Source: Mauremys mutica (taxonomy: Eukaryota > Chordata > Testudines > Geoemydidae). From it: a DNA stretch of 64,000 nt. The translations under genes and the position numbers were made by a program. Shown here piece after piece: positions 29,986-41,569 of the stretch. Every line of letters starts with the position of its first letter. Within the stretch, counting starts at the first letter, position 1. Under the pieces are notes generated by a model. The model saw nothing but the letters and a program-made list of their open reading frames with translations, made no database searches and was not told where the DNA came from. The stretch is from assembly GCF_020497125.1 (NCBI RefSeq), contig NC_059094.1, positions 5,435,733 through 5,499,732 of the forward strand. Direction: 5' to 3'.

Positions 29986-30794
29986 TTATTTTCTATAATA
30001 TTTTATAAATTATAATATCAACTTTAAATGTAACTCCCACTTGCTGTTTGCCAGCTCCTGGAGTGCCAGTTGGCAAGGTCCCTCTAGGGGACCTTACCAA
30101 CAGGACTACAGCTATGATGACTACCATAACCTCCTGACAACATTTCCCAGCATGCTTGGAGTCAGAGATGAGGACAGAAGGAACTAGAAACCCCTTCTGA
30201 GGCCAATTGGGAGGTTTCAGCATTGGGTGATCTGGACAAGCAGTCCACTGGACTAATGACAAGCAAGTAGGGTGGCCATCCCGGCATTCCCAAAATACTG
30301 GACATTCCAATACTTCTGGGAATGGTGTGGGTCTACCCCTGTCCGTGTGGTCTTGCATGCATGGTGCTTGCGAGGTCACATTGGTGGGGGCAGAGTGACA
30401 AGCTCTTCAAAATTGTGCCCCCTGTCCAATACCAGACAAAACCATGTCTGGTCTTGTCTCAGTACCATATGGGGGGCAAAGCACACCAAAAGAGGACCGG
30501 CCAGTTTAAAACTGGACTAATCACCTGCCTACAAGCAAGGGCTGCAGCACCCCCTGTGAGGGGACAGCCTAACTCCACACCAAGGAGAGAGAGAGCTTAA
30601 TTTCAGTTTAGGTTTGAAAGCTGGGAAAGAAGACAGTTCAGGGAGTCCTGGCAAAAATTCCCCTTCCACCAAATGGAGTTCATCTGCTGCTGGGAAATCC
30701 AGCTCAAGCCCTGCAGCAAACCAGCATCCAGCAGAGAGAGCTCCATACCACCGCCGACTGCCAAGAGCCAGCCAAGATCTCCCCAGGTTGTTCA
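29986..30794. other. No clear feature
   Basis: GGGTGGCCATCCCGGCATTC near 30272 and TTAAAACTGGACT near 30510 recall old hAT-type ends but give no convincing inverted pair. No gene is supported. Confidence 0.35.
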
Positions 30795-31247
30795 TAAATT
30801 GGAGAGGGTTCAGAGAAGAGCCATGAGAATGATTCAAGGATTAGAAAACCTGCCTGATAGAGATAGACTGAAGAAATTCAATCTATGTAGCTTTACAAAG
30901 ATAAGGTTAAGAGGTGACTTGATTCTAGTCTATAAGTACCTACATGGGAAGCAAATGTTCGATAATTCAATCTAACAGACAAAGGTGTAAAAAGATCCCT
31001 GGGCTGGAAGTTGAAGCTAGACAAATTCAGACTGAAAATAAGGGATACATTTTTAACAGTGAGAGTAATTCGCCATTAGAACAATTTAACAAGGGTCATA
31101 GCGGATTCTTCATCACTGACACCTTTAAAATCAAGATTCAATGTTTTTTTCTGAAAGCTTTGCTCTAGGAATTACTGTGGGGCAGGTCTCTGGCCTGTGT
31201 TGTATAGGAGGTCAGACCTGGCCTTGGGATCTATAAATCTAGGATTC
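30795..31247 (+). mobile_element. CR1 LINE 3' part
   Basis: The plus translation gives KLERVQRRAMRMIQGLENLP, KIRLRGDLILVYKYLHG, then RKIPGLEVEARQIQTENKGY with stops and shifts. It then ends in the 3' UTR CTGTGTTGTATAGGAGGTCA and AATCTAGGATTCTAGA. The element is 5'-truncated within the last quarter of ORF2 and degenerate. Confidence 0.9.
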
Positions 31248-31829
31248 TAGACCAGGGAGCCCACAGGATTGGTAGGAGTCAGAAGAGAGGCCTGTCCCAC
31301 CCAGGGGTGGAGAACAAAGTAAGGGCACCTTTTTGTTTAATGTTCCCTCTCAGGATACTCATGCTCAGCCTACCATCTGCCTGAGAAGGTGCCAGGGAGG
31401 GAGCTGGGGGGGAATTGAGAGTGTTGGGACAGGGCAGATTGGTTTATTTATTAATGTTTAGTACTTACTACTAGTTAACCTTCCCCCTTTCCTTCCCTCA
31501 ATCCTTCCTGTTCCCAATAAAGGCCTCCTTGTTATGCTGGTATTTGGGGAGTGTCATTCCTGCCCTGGGGCTTGAGTTGATGTACTTTATTTTCCCTCAT
31601 GCACTGGGCTTTACACTCCTTGCCAACTGGCTGTATTGACTTTCACTGGGGACAGTGAAAGGCACATGGCACAATGAGGCATCACCAGCGGTGGAGGCAC
31701 CAGGCGCCAGAAAAGAACCCCGGACCCAGCCCATGCAAGGAGTGAATGTGTCTCTCCTAACACTGTGGTGATAGCAAGCACCACAGAGACAAAAGGGAGG
31801 CAGCCTGAGCCACACCATGGGGCAGGTTA
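31248..31829. other. No feature recognised
   Basis: Nothing is supported. Confidence 0.4.
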
Positions 31830-31965
31830 AAATCAGAATGAAATGTTGCTATTGATTCAAAACAATGTGGAATTTTTTTTGGTTTTGTTTCAGTTCAGAA
31901 CAAAACCAGAATTTGAAATGTTGGAATTTCCCATGGAACAGAAAATCCAAGTTTTTTACCAGTTC
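31830..31965. mobile_element. AT-rich palindromic repeat element, partial
   Basis: GGTTTTGTTTCAGTTCAGAA, CAAAACCAGAATTTGAAATG and GGAATTTCCCATGGAACAGA recur in the family; it ends ...TTTACCAGTTCTA. Confidence 0.5.
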
Positions 31966-32514
31966 TAAGTGTTACCATGAAAGGAATGGATCCAATTCCA
32001 TGTTCCTTGCTTATGGCAGATTGGCACAGACCAAACCAGTAGAGTTTGAGGTTTAACAAGCTTCACAAACTTCTTTCAAAGTCTGGTGCATCATTTCCTT
32101 CCCTGAACGAAACATGTGTTGTTTTCAAGGGAGAATCAATTTGAAACCACTTTTTCCATCAAGGGAAGTCTGTGCTATGCAAACAATAAAGACATCCAGG
32201 AAAGATAACTTTGCAGGCTGTTGTTTTTATATCTCAGCAGGAGTACAAATAAACCTAGACTGGTGATCAGTTGCCTTACAGATGGAAGTAGATTGTGGAT
32301 TGAACTGGAAATTGATGTGCCACACAGAGACTATTGAGCCACATTTGGCTTTCTGTTCACTGCTGTAAATCCGTCTGCCTACTTGAGGTATTTCTACGGG
32401 AACTATCATGGTATCGAAGCATAAACCTATCTCAGCTTCAATGTGGTCACTCTGGATTTACAGCCCAGTGACTGAAAATCAATTTGGTCCAATCTCTTGA
32501 AGAAAGCATCTGGC
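31966..32514. other. No feature recognised
   Basis: Nothing is supported. Confidence 0.4.
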
Positions 32515-32837
32515 ATTCAAAATCGCCGCTTGTGTAGGGAAAGCCCCTGGCAGGCCAGGCCGGTTTGTTTACCTGCCCCGTCCGCAGGTCTGGACGACTG
32601 CACCTCTCACTGGCCGCGGTTCGCTGCTCTGGGCTAATGGGAGCTGCTGGAAGCGGCGCAGGCCGAGGGTCTTACTGGCTGCCGCTTCCAGCAGCTCCCA
32701 TTGGCCTGCAGCAGCGAACTGTGGCCAGTGGGAGCTGCGATCGGCCGGACCTGCGGATGGGGCAGGTAAACAAACCGGCCTGGCCCGCCAGGGGCTTTCC
32801 CTACACAAGCGGCGACCCCAGTGTGAGAAACACTGAG
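32515..32837. mobile_element. GC-rich palindromic hAT-like element
   Basis: CGCCGCTTGTGTAGGGAAAG at 32524 onward is the inverse of CTTTCCCTACACAAGCGGCG ending at 32814. The pairing continues inward through GGCCGGTTTGTTTACCTGCC and GGCAGGTAAACAAACCGGCC and an inner pair AATGGGAGCTGCTGGAAGCG / CGCTTCCAGCAGCTCCCATT. The right terminus ...GTGTGAGAAACACTG fits a hAT-type end. The matching left terminus is eroded. Confidence 0.8.
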
Positions 32838-33048
32838 TTAGATAAAGACTTTACTGTTGCTACAACGTTGCAATGTAACATGATGTTATTCCTTAGAATT
32901 CACAATGATCATACACAAGAACCCCCCACAAAAAGAGAGAGACAGCTGACTGCTCCCCCTAGCCTGCAAGCAAGACCAGGAAACCCCCTGAAATTTAAAG
33001 TGATAGCTTGTCATTTTTCTACACAGTTTTCAATATAGCACAAATACG
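32838..33048 (-). mobile_element. LTR-like repeat, copy B
   Basis: This shares ordered blocks with 3641-4092. On the minus strand it carries a GGAATAACATC signal and ends near AACAGTAAAGTC. It is not interrupted by a SINE. Ends and duplication were not resolved. Confidence 0.5.
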
Positions 33049-33861
33049 TGTGAAAAGTATATTTGAAGCTCAATTATTCACTCCAAACAAATTGCAAATT
33101 GTGCATGGGATTGTAATGTTAGTTATATAAATCATCCAATCATGGAAGAGAAGCTAAACCATGTGACTTATTTAACTAAGCCATGCAGCAAGGATGTTCA
33201 CATTCTAATATTGAATATTCACAGCAGACTGTGAGCTCTTGGTAGAGGGAAACATTCACAAAGAAATCCATGGATAATTTCAAGTAACAAGACGTGAGAC
33301 ATTTGGAACATATGAGTCAGCATTTTCCAAACAGAAAATGAGGCAAAGTTTGACTAATTAAGTATCAGCTGCCAATTATGCACTTGGATCTAGCCATAAT
33401 GGAGATTGCCAGACATTCTTCGTGCAGGCATGCAGAGTGTGTGTAATGCTACAAACTGGCACGTATGCACAAGAAATCCAGGGGAAATCAGTCCCGGTGA
33501 GAGAAGCCAGAGTGACCCTCCAGGAGACTGCTGTCCTCTAGTCATGGAACAAGCAACAACGTTGCAGGGTTCCCCACACTGTGCCATTTAATGGGAATGG
33601 ATCATCTTTATGAGAGAGCACCATCTCCTCGGCGTTGTCAGTCCTTAGCTCTGGGCCTGAAACGGTCAACACAAAGAGCAATTTATGCCAATTGCCTTAG
33701 TGGTGGAGGGTTATTCTATGGGCACCTGCCCAGTGATAAATCACCGTGTGACCACTTCACACAGGGCACAACAATGGACCGAGTTGTCCATAGCAGGAGG
33801 TTTTGGTTGCTCCTGGCCTGGGCTGGACTGGAAGAAGCAGCCTGGCGATGAAAAGCTCCAC
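33049..33861. other. No feature recognised
   Basis: Nothing is supported. The short frames have no motif. Confidence 0.4.
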
Positions 33862-34085
33862 ATCCCATTATTAAACCTTGGAGCCATCCATTATTCTTGG
33901 CTCTGCCACTGACTTACTGTGTCACTTTGGGGAAGTCACCTCTTCTCCTTTTGCCCCTGCGTCCTCATCTGAACAATGGAGATAAAGATACCTTCTTCAG
34001 AAGGGAGTTGTGAGTCACTAAAGTTTGTACAGCACCTGACACACTGGGGCCCTTGCCCATGACTAAGACTCCTATGTGCTATGGC
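33862..34085 (+). mobile_element. MIR-like relic
   Basis: TTGGCTCTGCCACTGACTTA, CTGTGTCACTTTGGGGAAGT, CACCTCTTCTCC, CATCTGAACAATGGAGATAA and TTTGTACAGCACCTGACACA. This is the MIR core plus the LINE2-like 3' end. Confidence 0.8.
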
Positions 34086-34539
34086 ACACATCATCATCAC
34101 CATCATCTTAAGCTATTTAATATGATTCATTTATGAGTTTACAAAAACGGTCCTATGCAATGAGTCAGGGCACACGGACAGCAGCCAACCAGAAACGGGT
34201 AGGTACAACTAACTCTAGCTAGGTTCAGAGGTGGGGGGAGAACCCCAAAGGACCAATCTTCACAGCATGGCACCCTAAAACTTCGTAAAGTCAGGCTTTG
34301 TCTGGCCATTGGGGAGAGCTAATTCCAGAGCTGAGCACCCTAGGGCCAGATATGAGCCGACCTCTTTCCTATTCCGATTCCTACTAAGCAGCCACACTGC
34401 CACCAACCCATTCCAGGAAGGAACTACGGTTCCTGACATGGCCACGTACCCACAGCCAGATTTTCCAGGGCTCAGCGCCTATAACTGGAGCAAAATTCTC
34501 AGATGAGATTAGTTCCCACTGAGCTAAATTGGAGCCCAG
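34086..34539. other. No feature recognised
   Basis: Nothing is supported. Confidence 0.4.
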
Positions 34540-34790
34540 GGAAATTTTCAAAGGTACAAACAGCAGCGAGGCACCTAGGCCCAGATCCCCAAATGTATGT
34601 AGGTGCCTAACACCCATCAGGCTGCTAAATACCTTTCTGAATCTGGGCCCTATTGATGTCCAATGGGCGTTAGGCTCCTACCTGCTATTTGCGGCCCTAG
34701 ATTTCCAAGGGCCCAGCACACTGCAGCTTCTGGTGTGGGGCTCAGGGCCAGATTTTTGAATGAGCCCAGCCCCGCAATGTGAGATCACTT
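34540..34790. repeat. Interspersed repeat with inverted 'aggtgcctaa' words
   Basis: TAGGTGCCTAACACCCATCA, CTAAATACCTTTCTGAATCT, GGGCCC and, inverted, GGGCGTTAGGCTCCTACCTG form a loosely palindromic unit. I recognise this as a common amniote-type interspersed repeat style but cannot name the family. Confidence 0.4.
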
Positions 34791-35514
34791 GAAAATCTGA
34801 CCATACATCCTGAGGAACAGTATCAAGATTGTGGGCCCAGGTCTACTCAGTGCCAGGCAGCGAGGCACTGGGCTACCTCCTATTCAGCCGGCAGTGCAGA
34901 GAATTGCTTGGATGTATCCAAGATCTCTTGTTTCCATCTTGTTGCCCTCTGCTGTGCACTGCACTTTGCTGTGCCTGTGGGAACATTCTGTACTATCCTC
35001 AGCTCACTGACTTGTCATGAGAAAAGGTTACTTAAATCCACACCCGAGGGCAGCAGGGAAGCTGTCAGTCTGCAGTTTTGCGACCCAAGGAGCCATGAGG
35101 CCTTGTAGACGCAGAATGGTGAGCTCTCCATGGTACACATGGTGCCCAGGGGATGTTTCTGCGGTGGGTCTGGAGAGCAGCAGCACCCATGCTCCTAGTG
35201 TCTTTCACATTGAGGCAGGTGGGCCCCCGTTTAAATGCACCTGTCCTAGTTTACTACGTGCCTGATGGCGTTCCCCAAACCTCAGTCAATGTATAAATGC
35301 CAGAGCTCCCTGATCAACCCGCTGGGGTGTTACAGGGTGTGGCGCTTCCTTTGGGACAGTGGAGGGCTGTAGAGGATATTTGTTTATTATTAACGTGTTT
35401 AAAATGTCAGTGCCCAAGGGCCAGCCAAGAATGGCGACCGCGTAGTTCTAGGCACTGAACAAACACAGAGTAGTAGATGGCCCCGGCCATTTCTGTAGCT
35501 AGTTTGATGATAAT
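34791..35514. other. No feature recognised
   Basis: Nothing is supported; a 109-codon plus frame (34779-35108) has no motif. Confidence 0.4.
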
Positions 35515-35652
35515 CTCCCCAACTACATGCAAACACTCATCTACACACACGCTTGCACACACGTTCCCACTCACACCCATGCACACATTCCCATCCTTGC
35601 ACACACTTCTACATTCCCATGCAACACACCTACCTTCACACACGTACACTTA
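35515..35652. repeat. CA-rich low-complexity tract
   Basis: Irregular ACACAC words separated by TTCCCA/TTGCA (CTACACACACGCTTGCACAC and so on). It looks like an old dinucleotide repeat that has decayed. Confidence 0.8.
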
Positions 35653-35975
35653 GTATCAGATGACAAATGCTAAATAGAGGTTTAAAACTCAATCCCATGC
35701 CAGGATTACTTTGCAAACCCTTTGATTGTGCAAGAGTTAGGGGGACTGAGCTTTCCTTTGGGGGCTCCTTTCCGAACTGGGGCTTGATGGCAGGGATACT
35801 GTGTGTATAAAAGATACTTTCCACAGTCTAATGTCATTAGCCTATTTGGAGGGAGCGGCTAAAACAGGGTTAGTGGGTTTTATTCACAAATCCCTGGAAA
35901 CATCCTGACATTTCTCCAGATCACTGTTCCTGTTGTAACAAGCTGATTTTTCAGGGGTTCTGCAAGTCTGCCTCA
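35653..35975. other. No feature recognised
   Basis: Nothing is supported. Confidence 0.4.
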
Positions 35976-36279
35976 TGCACAGATGTGCTCAGGGTATCAC
36001 TAGGACTTCAGCTTCACGGGGCATGCAAATGTACCTCGGGCATCGCCAGAGGTCCACCTCTCACTGACATGAGCATCCTCGGGGCGCCAATGGAAATGCA
36101 TTTCTCACCAGCCTGTGATCCTGCTCTGGGCACTGCTGGAAGCTCAGCTCTCATGGGTGTTATCTGGGTCTGGGCATTGCTAGGAGATCAGCTCTCATGA
36201 ACAGGATCAAGGCACTACAAGGAATTCATTGTCATGGGGATGTTCTGGGTACCACTGGCAGTGCAGCTGCTGTTCTGCC
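35976..36279. repeat. Degenerate tandem array, period about 44 bp, ~7 units
   Basis: Successive units share the frame 'cTGGG-atc/ttGC-aGgAg-tCAgctctCAtGggtgttat'. Examples are GGGCATCGCCAGAGGTCCAC near 36040, GGGCACTGCTGGAAGCTCAG near 36128 and GGGCATTGCTAGGAGATCAG near 36172. The last two units are the best matched, and the outer units are strongly diverged. The array creates no plausible coding frame. Confidence 0.6.
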
Positions 36280-39200
36280 AGGTTGTGGGGCAGCATATAA
36301 AGATCTCACTTGTCTGCCATTTTAATTCCTATCTGCCTATGGGTCTGAACAAGATTCTCTGTGCTGCGGAGCGTCTTGCAGCTCTGTGCTCACTAGGTTG
36401 CTACTTGCTGTCAGGGCAATTTGCTTCAAGACAAACCTAGGCACATGAGGAACTGCAGCTCCTTGGGTTTTTGTTACGAACAGCTGTTTCTTATTGCGCC
36501 GTGCGTCTATATTCTGCATATACAGATCCTCATGGGCTTAGGATGCTTTGCCTTTTTATGCTTCTGCGAGTCTCTTTAGAGTCTTTATGCATTTCTTAAT
36601 TGCCTGGCTTGGCCTACCAGCACACCAGGCATTGGCAAAGTGATGAAGAGGGAAAGCATAGAACCGTTTCCTGCATTCACATAAAATTAACCTCCCATAG
36701 CATGCTGCAGAGAGCAGCATGTCAGTCTGGGGTGTTCTACCATCTGAGTCGGTACAAAGCCAGGGCCCCATTAGAGTGCTCTGGGGTGCGGTGCTGCAGG
36801 GGTCAGTAGGGGATGCTCCCTGCAGTGAGTCAGGGCAGGAGCCGTGCATGGTGTTAGACGGCACTGTGCTTTGGAAGGAGCATAGCGCTGAGGTCCTGGT
36901 TGCTTGTGCTCATTAAGGTCTCATGCACCAAGAGGCGTGCAATGAAATCCGGGACCCATGGTCCCATGGCTCGGGGCAGGTTGGTCTGGGGATTGATGGA
37001 AGGGGCTGGATGAAGAGTGCTGGAAAGGGACGTGCTGGAGACTCACTCAGACAGGCCCACTCATGGGGAAGGAGTAGACACACATGTGGAGGGACTCGGG
37101 GGCCCCGTGGAAGGGAAGGCCCAGGGGAGGGGAGTCAAGGCTTAGCAGAGTGAGTGGGTGGGAGACAGGGGTACGGCGAGTCATAGGAGGGGAGGGAGAG
37201 CCCTTCCCTGGTGTGACAATAATGGCTGCTCTGGCTCTACGTGATGGCCGGTCAGTTTATTCCCCAGCCTGGCTGAGGGCAGCAGCTCAGCTTCCTTCTG
37301 TGCACTAACCTCCCCCAGCTGGCCCCCAGGAACCGCTCCCCGCCTCCCCCCGCCCAGAGCTCTGTGATTGCACTGGGGCATGTGGGCTGCCTGCTGGAGC
37401 CAGACAAGCCAGGGAGCAGAGCTCAGCATCTCTCCAGCCAGGGCTGCCTCAGTCCCCGGCTGCCCCGTGCTGCCAGGCTCCCCACACAGGGCTGTGCACA
37501 CGCTGGCTGCAGCTCTTTTTAACCTGTCATCAGCAGCCTTCTGGCCAAGTGCTGAGTGCTGTTGGGGTGGTGTGCCTGGCTTTCCGGGAGCCTGCCTGCC
37601 CCCGAGGCTGAAAGCTGCTGCTCCTTCCCTTGGAGAGGATCCAGATTCCATAGCAATGCAATTTAATTCAATCCCTCCAGCAGCTGAACGAGAAGCATTA
37701 AGGTGAGAGAGAGAAAGAGGAGACTAGGGATCAGCCCGCTCCCTCTGGGAGGGTCCACTGGCCACGGGGGGCAGTTAGCGCCCGAAACCAGGCTGGTCAC
37801 CGTGGCCCATGGTGGGAGTGACTGAAAGCTGTACTGCCTCGAAAGGGAGCTCCAGGAAGGGCTGTGCCCCAGCAGACACTCCCACACAGCTCCCCCCACA
37901 GCGCTACCGGGGTGTGTGTGCTGCTTTGGATGGCGCAAGCTGCTCCCCTCTGCCATTGCCCCTTCTCCTCCTATGCCCTCCCAGCCTTTTGGGGGATCTA
38001 CAGAAGGGAGCAATCACTGTCGCCTCTCCTGACTTCCCCCCACCCAGACATCTCGGCTGGGGCCAGATTCCAGCGGGCCCTAATGGCTAGAGCGACAGCA
38101 CAGCGGAGACCAATGACTGGGGCGCTCAGCCATCGCTCAGAGAACCCCCAATCTCCTTTTGTAGAGTTTTCGTTGACATCTGGTCACAGGTCCAGGGGCG
38201 GGCGAGCTCTTGTGCTTCTTCCCCCATTTCTACCTGGGGCACATTTGGAACACACAGGGCCAGTTTTCCCCACCCTGGCCTCTCTTTCCGTGTTTGCAGT
38301 TTGTGGGTGCAATTTAGATAATCGCACTGCCTCCATGCCTGGCCACGCCTGCAAACCTCCAAGGGCCACAGTTATCCGTGCGCACAGAATGGAGAGCTCT
38401 GGCTTGTGGTGTCGGGGAGACTCTTCCTGTCATCGCCAAATGTTCTTTCCTTCCAGAGCCAGGAGCCAGGGCTCAGAAATCTGTCTCGGGAAGCTCACTT
38501 TTTTCTCCCTCCCCTGCTTTCACGTCACAGAGATTTCCAGCAAGCGAGAGAGAGGCCTGCTCATGGGAGAACCCCTCAGTGAAAACGTGAGAATCCCTGT
38601 AGTCCCAGATCTACCCGAGCTCGTAGCGCTCTCGGCGGAGAGGACTTCGTGCGGTGCTGAGCACCCAGGACTGAGGTCAGAGCAGATGATCACAAGGGTC
38701 TCTTTGTGACAGTGTGAACTGTCGCAGGTGGGGAGGAGAACAACCAAGCTGCCAACTCCAATGAGCCTCTGCAAGGCTGCTGGGAATGGGAGGGGCCTGG
38801 GGCTTATATAAGCCAGCCCCAGCGCAGGAGATTGGGAGGCTGAAGGGGTGCCCAGGGGAAGGCCGCTCCAGAAAGGGGCAGGAGAGGCAGGGGAAAGGAT
38901 GCTGCATTTGGGGAGAGCTGGGCCCAGACCGGCGCCTGCCTCCCTAGGACTTGCCTGCGAGGCCAGAGAACTAGTGGGGAAATGGGGGGAGATGATGATA
39001 AACTAAAAGCTGATACGCCCCTTTGTAGAACTGCTGCATTCTCCGGCATCTTGTTTTCCTCCCCGCCCCCCTCCCCCATCCTTTTTGTGGTGCTCAGGTC
39101 AACCCGGCCCATCAGGCAGTGGCTTGGTGACACCTGGAGCTGTGGGATTGTCTGGTGCACTCCCTGGGGCTGGTGAGAAATCACCATTCGTACCCTTGGT

Positions 39201-39522
39201 ATCAATGTAGAAATCAGAGTCATTTTTAGTGATCATGGAGGGCAGGGCCAGAGAAACCCTCCAGGACTGACCCAGGGCTCCTTGCTCTGAGTAATGGCTT
39301 CTCTGTCCTGGTATCTCTGCAGTGGTATCTCCTCAGCCCCCTCCCTTGGGAGCCTATCCCACAACCTAACTGTTCTCAACGTTCAGAGCTTTTCAGCAGG
39401 ACTCCCCTAAACTCCTCCTTCCTCAGCTGCACGCTACGATGGCTCCTCATGCCTCCATCTTCTGAGATGGCAAAGAACAAAGAGCTCTCTTCCTTCAACT
39501 ACAGCGTTGCCTTGAGGGCTTC
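36280..39522. other. No feature recognised; GC-richer, repeat-poor stretch
   Basis: This is the longest run without recognised transposons. It holds a G-rich tract (37080-37200), C-rich tracts (37330-37350, 39056-39080) and long chance frames, including 281 codons at 37864-38709 (plus). None has a recognised domain. The absence of repeats could mean host gene or regulatory sequence, but no exon could be delimited. Confidence 0.4.
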
Positions 39523-40319
39523 TGTCATAAACAGTTAGTTAAGGGTTAAGGTTTTTGTCTACCTGTAAAGTATAGCAGTACCTGTGGACACCTGACCAGA
39601 GGACCAATGAGGGACAAGATATTTTCAAATCCCTGTGGAGGGAAGTTTTTTTCCTGTTCTTTGTTTTGGGGAGTCTCTCTTGGGAATTAAGAGAGTCCAG
39701 ACATCTTAATCAAGTCCTCCCAGGTTTCTGCAATAAATTCTTCTATTCAAGCTAGTGAGTATTAGCAAGGAACTAGTATTCTTATACTTTTATTTCTGTA
39801 TTTGCAATTCTGTGTTTTGCTATAGAATTTCTTTAAGTCTGTACTGTTATTGCTTTTACTGAGAAAGAAAGGAGGGGGAATTCTCTCCAGAGATTGATAA
39901 GTTTAGACCCTGTATATTGTGCCATCTTGGTTACAGAGACAGTGACTTTCTTTTATTTTTTTAATACCGGTAAATCTTTTCTGTAAAGGACTTGGTTAAT
40001 CTTTCTTTGGGTGGATTCTCAGGGAAAGGGGAGGGGGAGGCATCCCTCTGTAGTTAGATCCCGGTAACTCTCCTAGGAAAAGGGAGGGGGGAGGAAGCAG
40101 GGGGAATGGTTTATTTCTCCTGGGTGTAAGAACTCCATAGATTTGGGGCTCTTGGGATCCCCAAGGATTTTGGGGAAGGACTGTGTCCCAATCCACGTAC
40201 CTGATTGGGTGGTGGCAGCTTTTACCAGATCTAAACTAGGATTTTTAGTTTAGAGGGAAACCAGTGCAGGTCCCCATTTTGGAACCCAACAGCTCTAAGT
40301 GGGGGTGAGACCTATGACA
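39523..40319 (+). mobile_element. Solo LTR, 797 bp, with 5-bp TSD
   Basis: It starts TGTCATAAACAG (39523) and ends ACCTATGACA (40319), so the TGTCAT/ATGACA ends give the TG...CA rule of LTRs. It is flanked by identical GCTTC at 39518-39522 and 40320-40324, a 5-bp duplication. An AATAAA lies at 39731 and there is no coding frame. A single LTR with an intact duplication indicates recombination between two LTRs of an old endogenous retrovirus or Gypsy-type element. Orientation is inferred from the AATAAA. Confidence 0.9.
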
Positions 40320-40324
40320 GCTTC

Positions 40325-41245
40325 TATAGACTCTGGGACTGAGTCTTCCCTTTTCTAAAGCACATGCATTCAGCTCCTGCCAAACCACTGCCATGGCGGT
40401 GGGGACCAGCCCTTCTGCAGCTCGGCTTCACTGTGGATAAATCTCTCTCTTACGCTAACGTATTTGGCAGCCAGTGCTAGAGTTCTAGAGGGCCAGCCCT
40501 GCGGCGTCTTACTTGGGATTTATTCAGTCCTTAATCAGGTAAACCCATCATTGCAATCAATGAGTAAAGGCCGAGTAAATGCTCAGCATGAGGACCACAG
40601 CAAATAGCTGCCATCGGTGGTGGCATCTCCTCACTCATCTGGTTTGTGCGCATGGTAGAGTTCTAGTTGGGTGCAGAGCTGAGCATCCTGCCCTCTGCTC
40701 ACTGGTGCAAGGCGGGGGGGAGGTCCCTGGCTCTGCTTCCTCCCTGGCCCTCCCCGCCTGATGGGCAGTTAGCCAGTGGCACTCCCTCCTCCCCGCATAC
40801 TCAATCCAAAGCATGAACCAGACCACCAGGGAGCAAAGCACAGTCCCTTCTGCCTGAGACTGTCTCTCTACCTGGGGCTGTAAGACTCACAGCCTTGTGG
40901 ATCAGGTACAGAGGGGAACCTGTAACACACTGAGTGGGCTCCATGCTGTTCAGTGATCACTGAGTATTTAAGCAAGGGCTCTGCTTGCATAACAAAAGCT
41001 TCACAGCCCCCTGCCAAATTCTCTGCCTGAGAAGCTCAGCCCTGAAAAGCACAGTCCCCAATACCACAGGCTGCCCTAGGTTAAAGAGGGATCACAAGAA
41101 AAAACCCACCTGGTACTTTGGCAAGGTGACCAGGAATACAGTTTTCTCTTCCCCATGAAAAGGTGGTGACTAGGGTATTCTGGGTCTTTCGCTTCTGAAT
41201 CATGTGTGACAGCTGGTGCTTTGACCAACAGTGAAATACTCTTAA
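40325..41245. other. No feature recognised
   Basis: Nothing is supported. Confidence 0.4.
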
Positions 41246-41363
41246 CGGAAAAAGAACAGGAGTCCTTGTGGCACCTTAGAGACTAACACATTTATTTGAG
41301 CATAAGCTTTCGTGGGCTACAGCCCACTTCATCGGGCGCACAGAATGGAACATATAGTAAGGA

Positions 41364-41364
41364 G

Positions 41365-41395
<31 letters not shown>

Positions 41396-41396
41396 G
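41364..41396. repeat. (TA)n/(CA)n microsatellite within the Penelope-like tail
   Basis: GATATATATATATATATATA then CACACACA. A shorter TATATATA occurs at the same place in the copy at 7772, so it belongs to the element. Confidence 0.9.
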
Positions 41397-41569
41397 AACA
41401 TGAAAAGGTGGAAGTAGCCATATCAATTCTAAGAGGCTAATTAATTAAGATGAGTTATAATCAGCAGGAAGGGAAAAAAACGTTTGTAGTGATAATCAAG
41501 ATGGGCCATTGCAGACAGTTGACAAGAGGTGTGAGGATACTTAACATGGGGAAATAGATTCAATGTGTG

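Noticed and set aside
30272..30510. Possible hAT element between 'GGGTGGCCA' and 'AAACTGGACT'
   Set aside because: The ends do not form an inverted pair and no 8-bp duplication was found.
35976..36279. CRISPR-like array
   Set aside because: The units are diverged contiguous tandem repeats, not identical repeats with unique spacers, and the genome is vertebrate.
37864..38709. 281-codon plus-strand open frame
   Set aside because: GC-rich local composition lowers stop frequency. There is no domain, no start or splice context, and overlapping frames on the other strand are also open.
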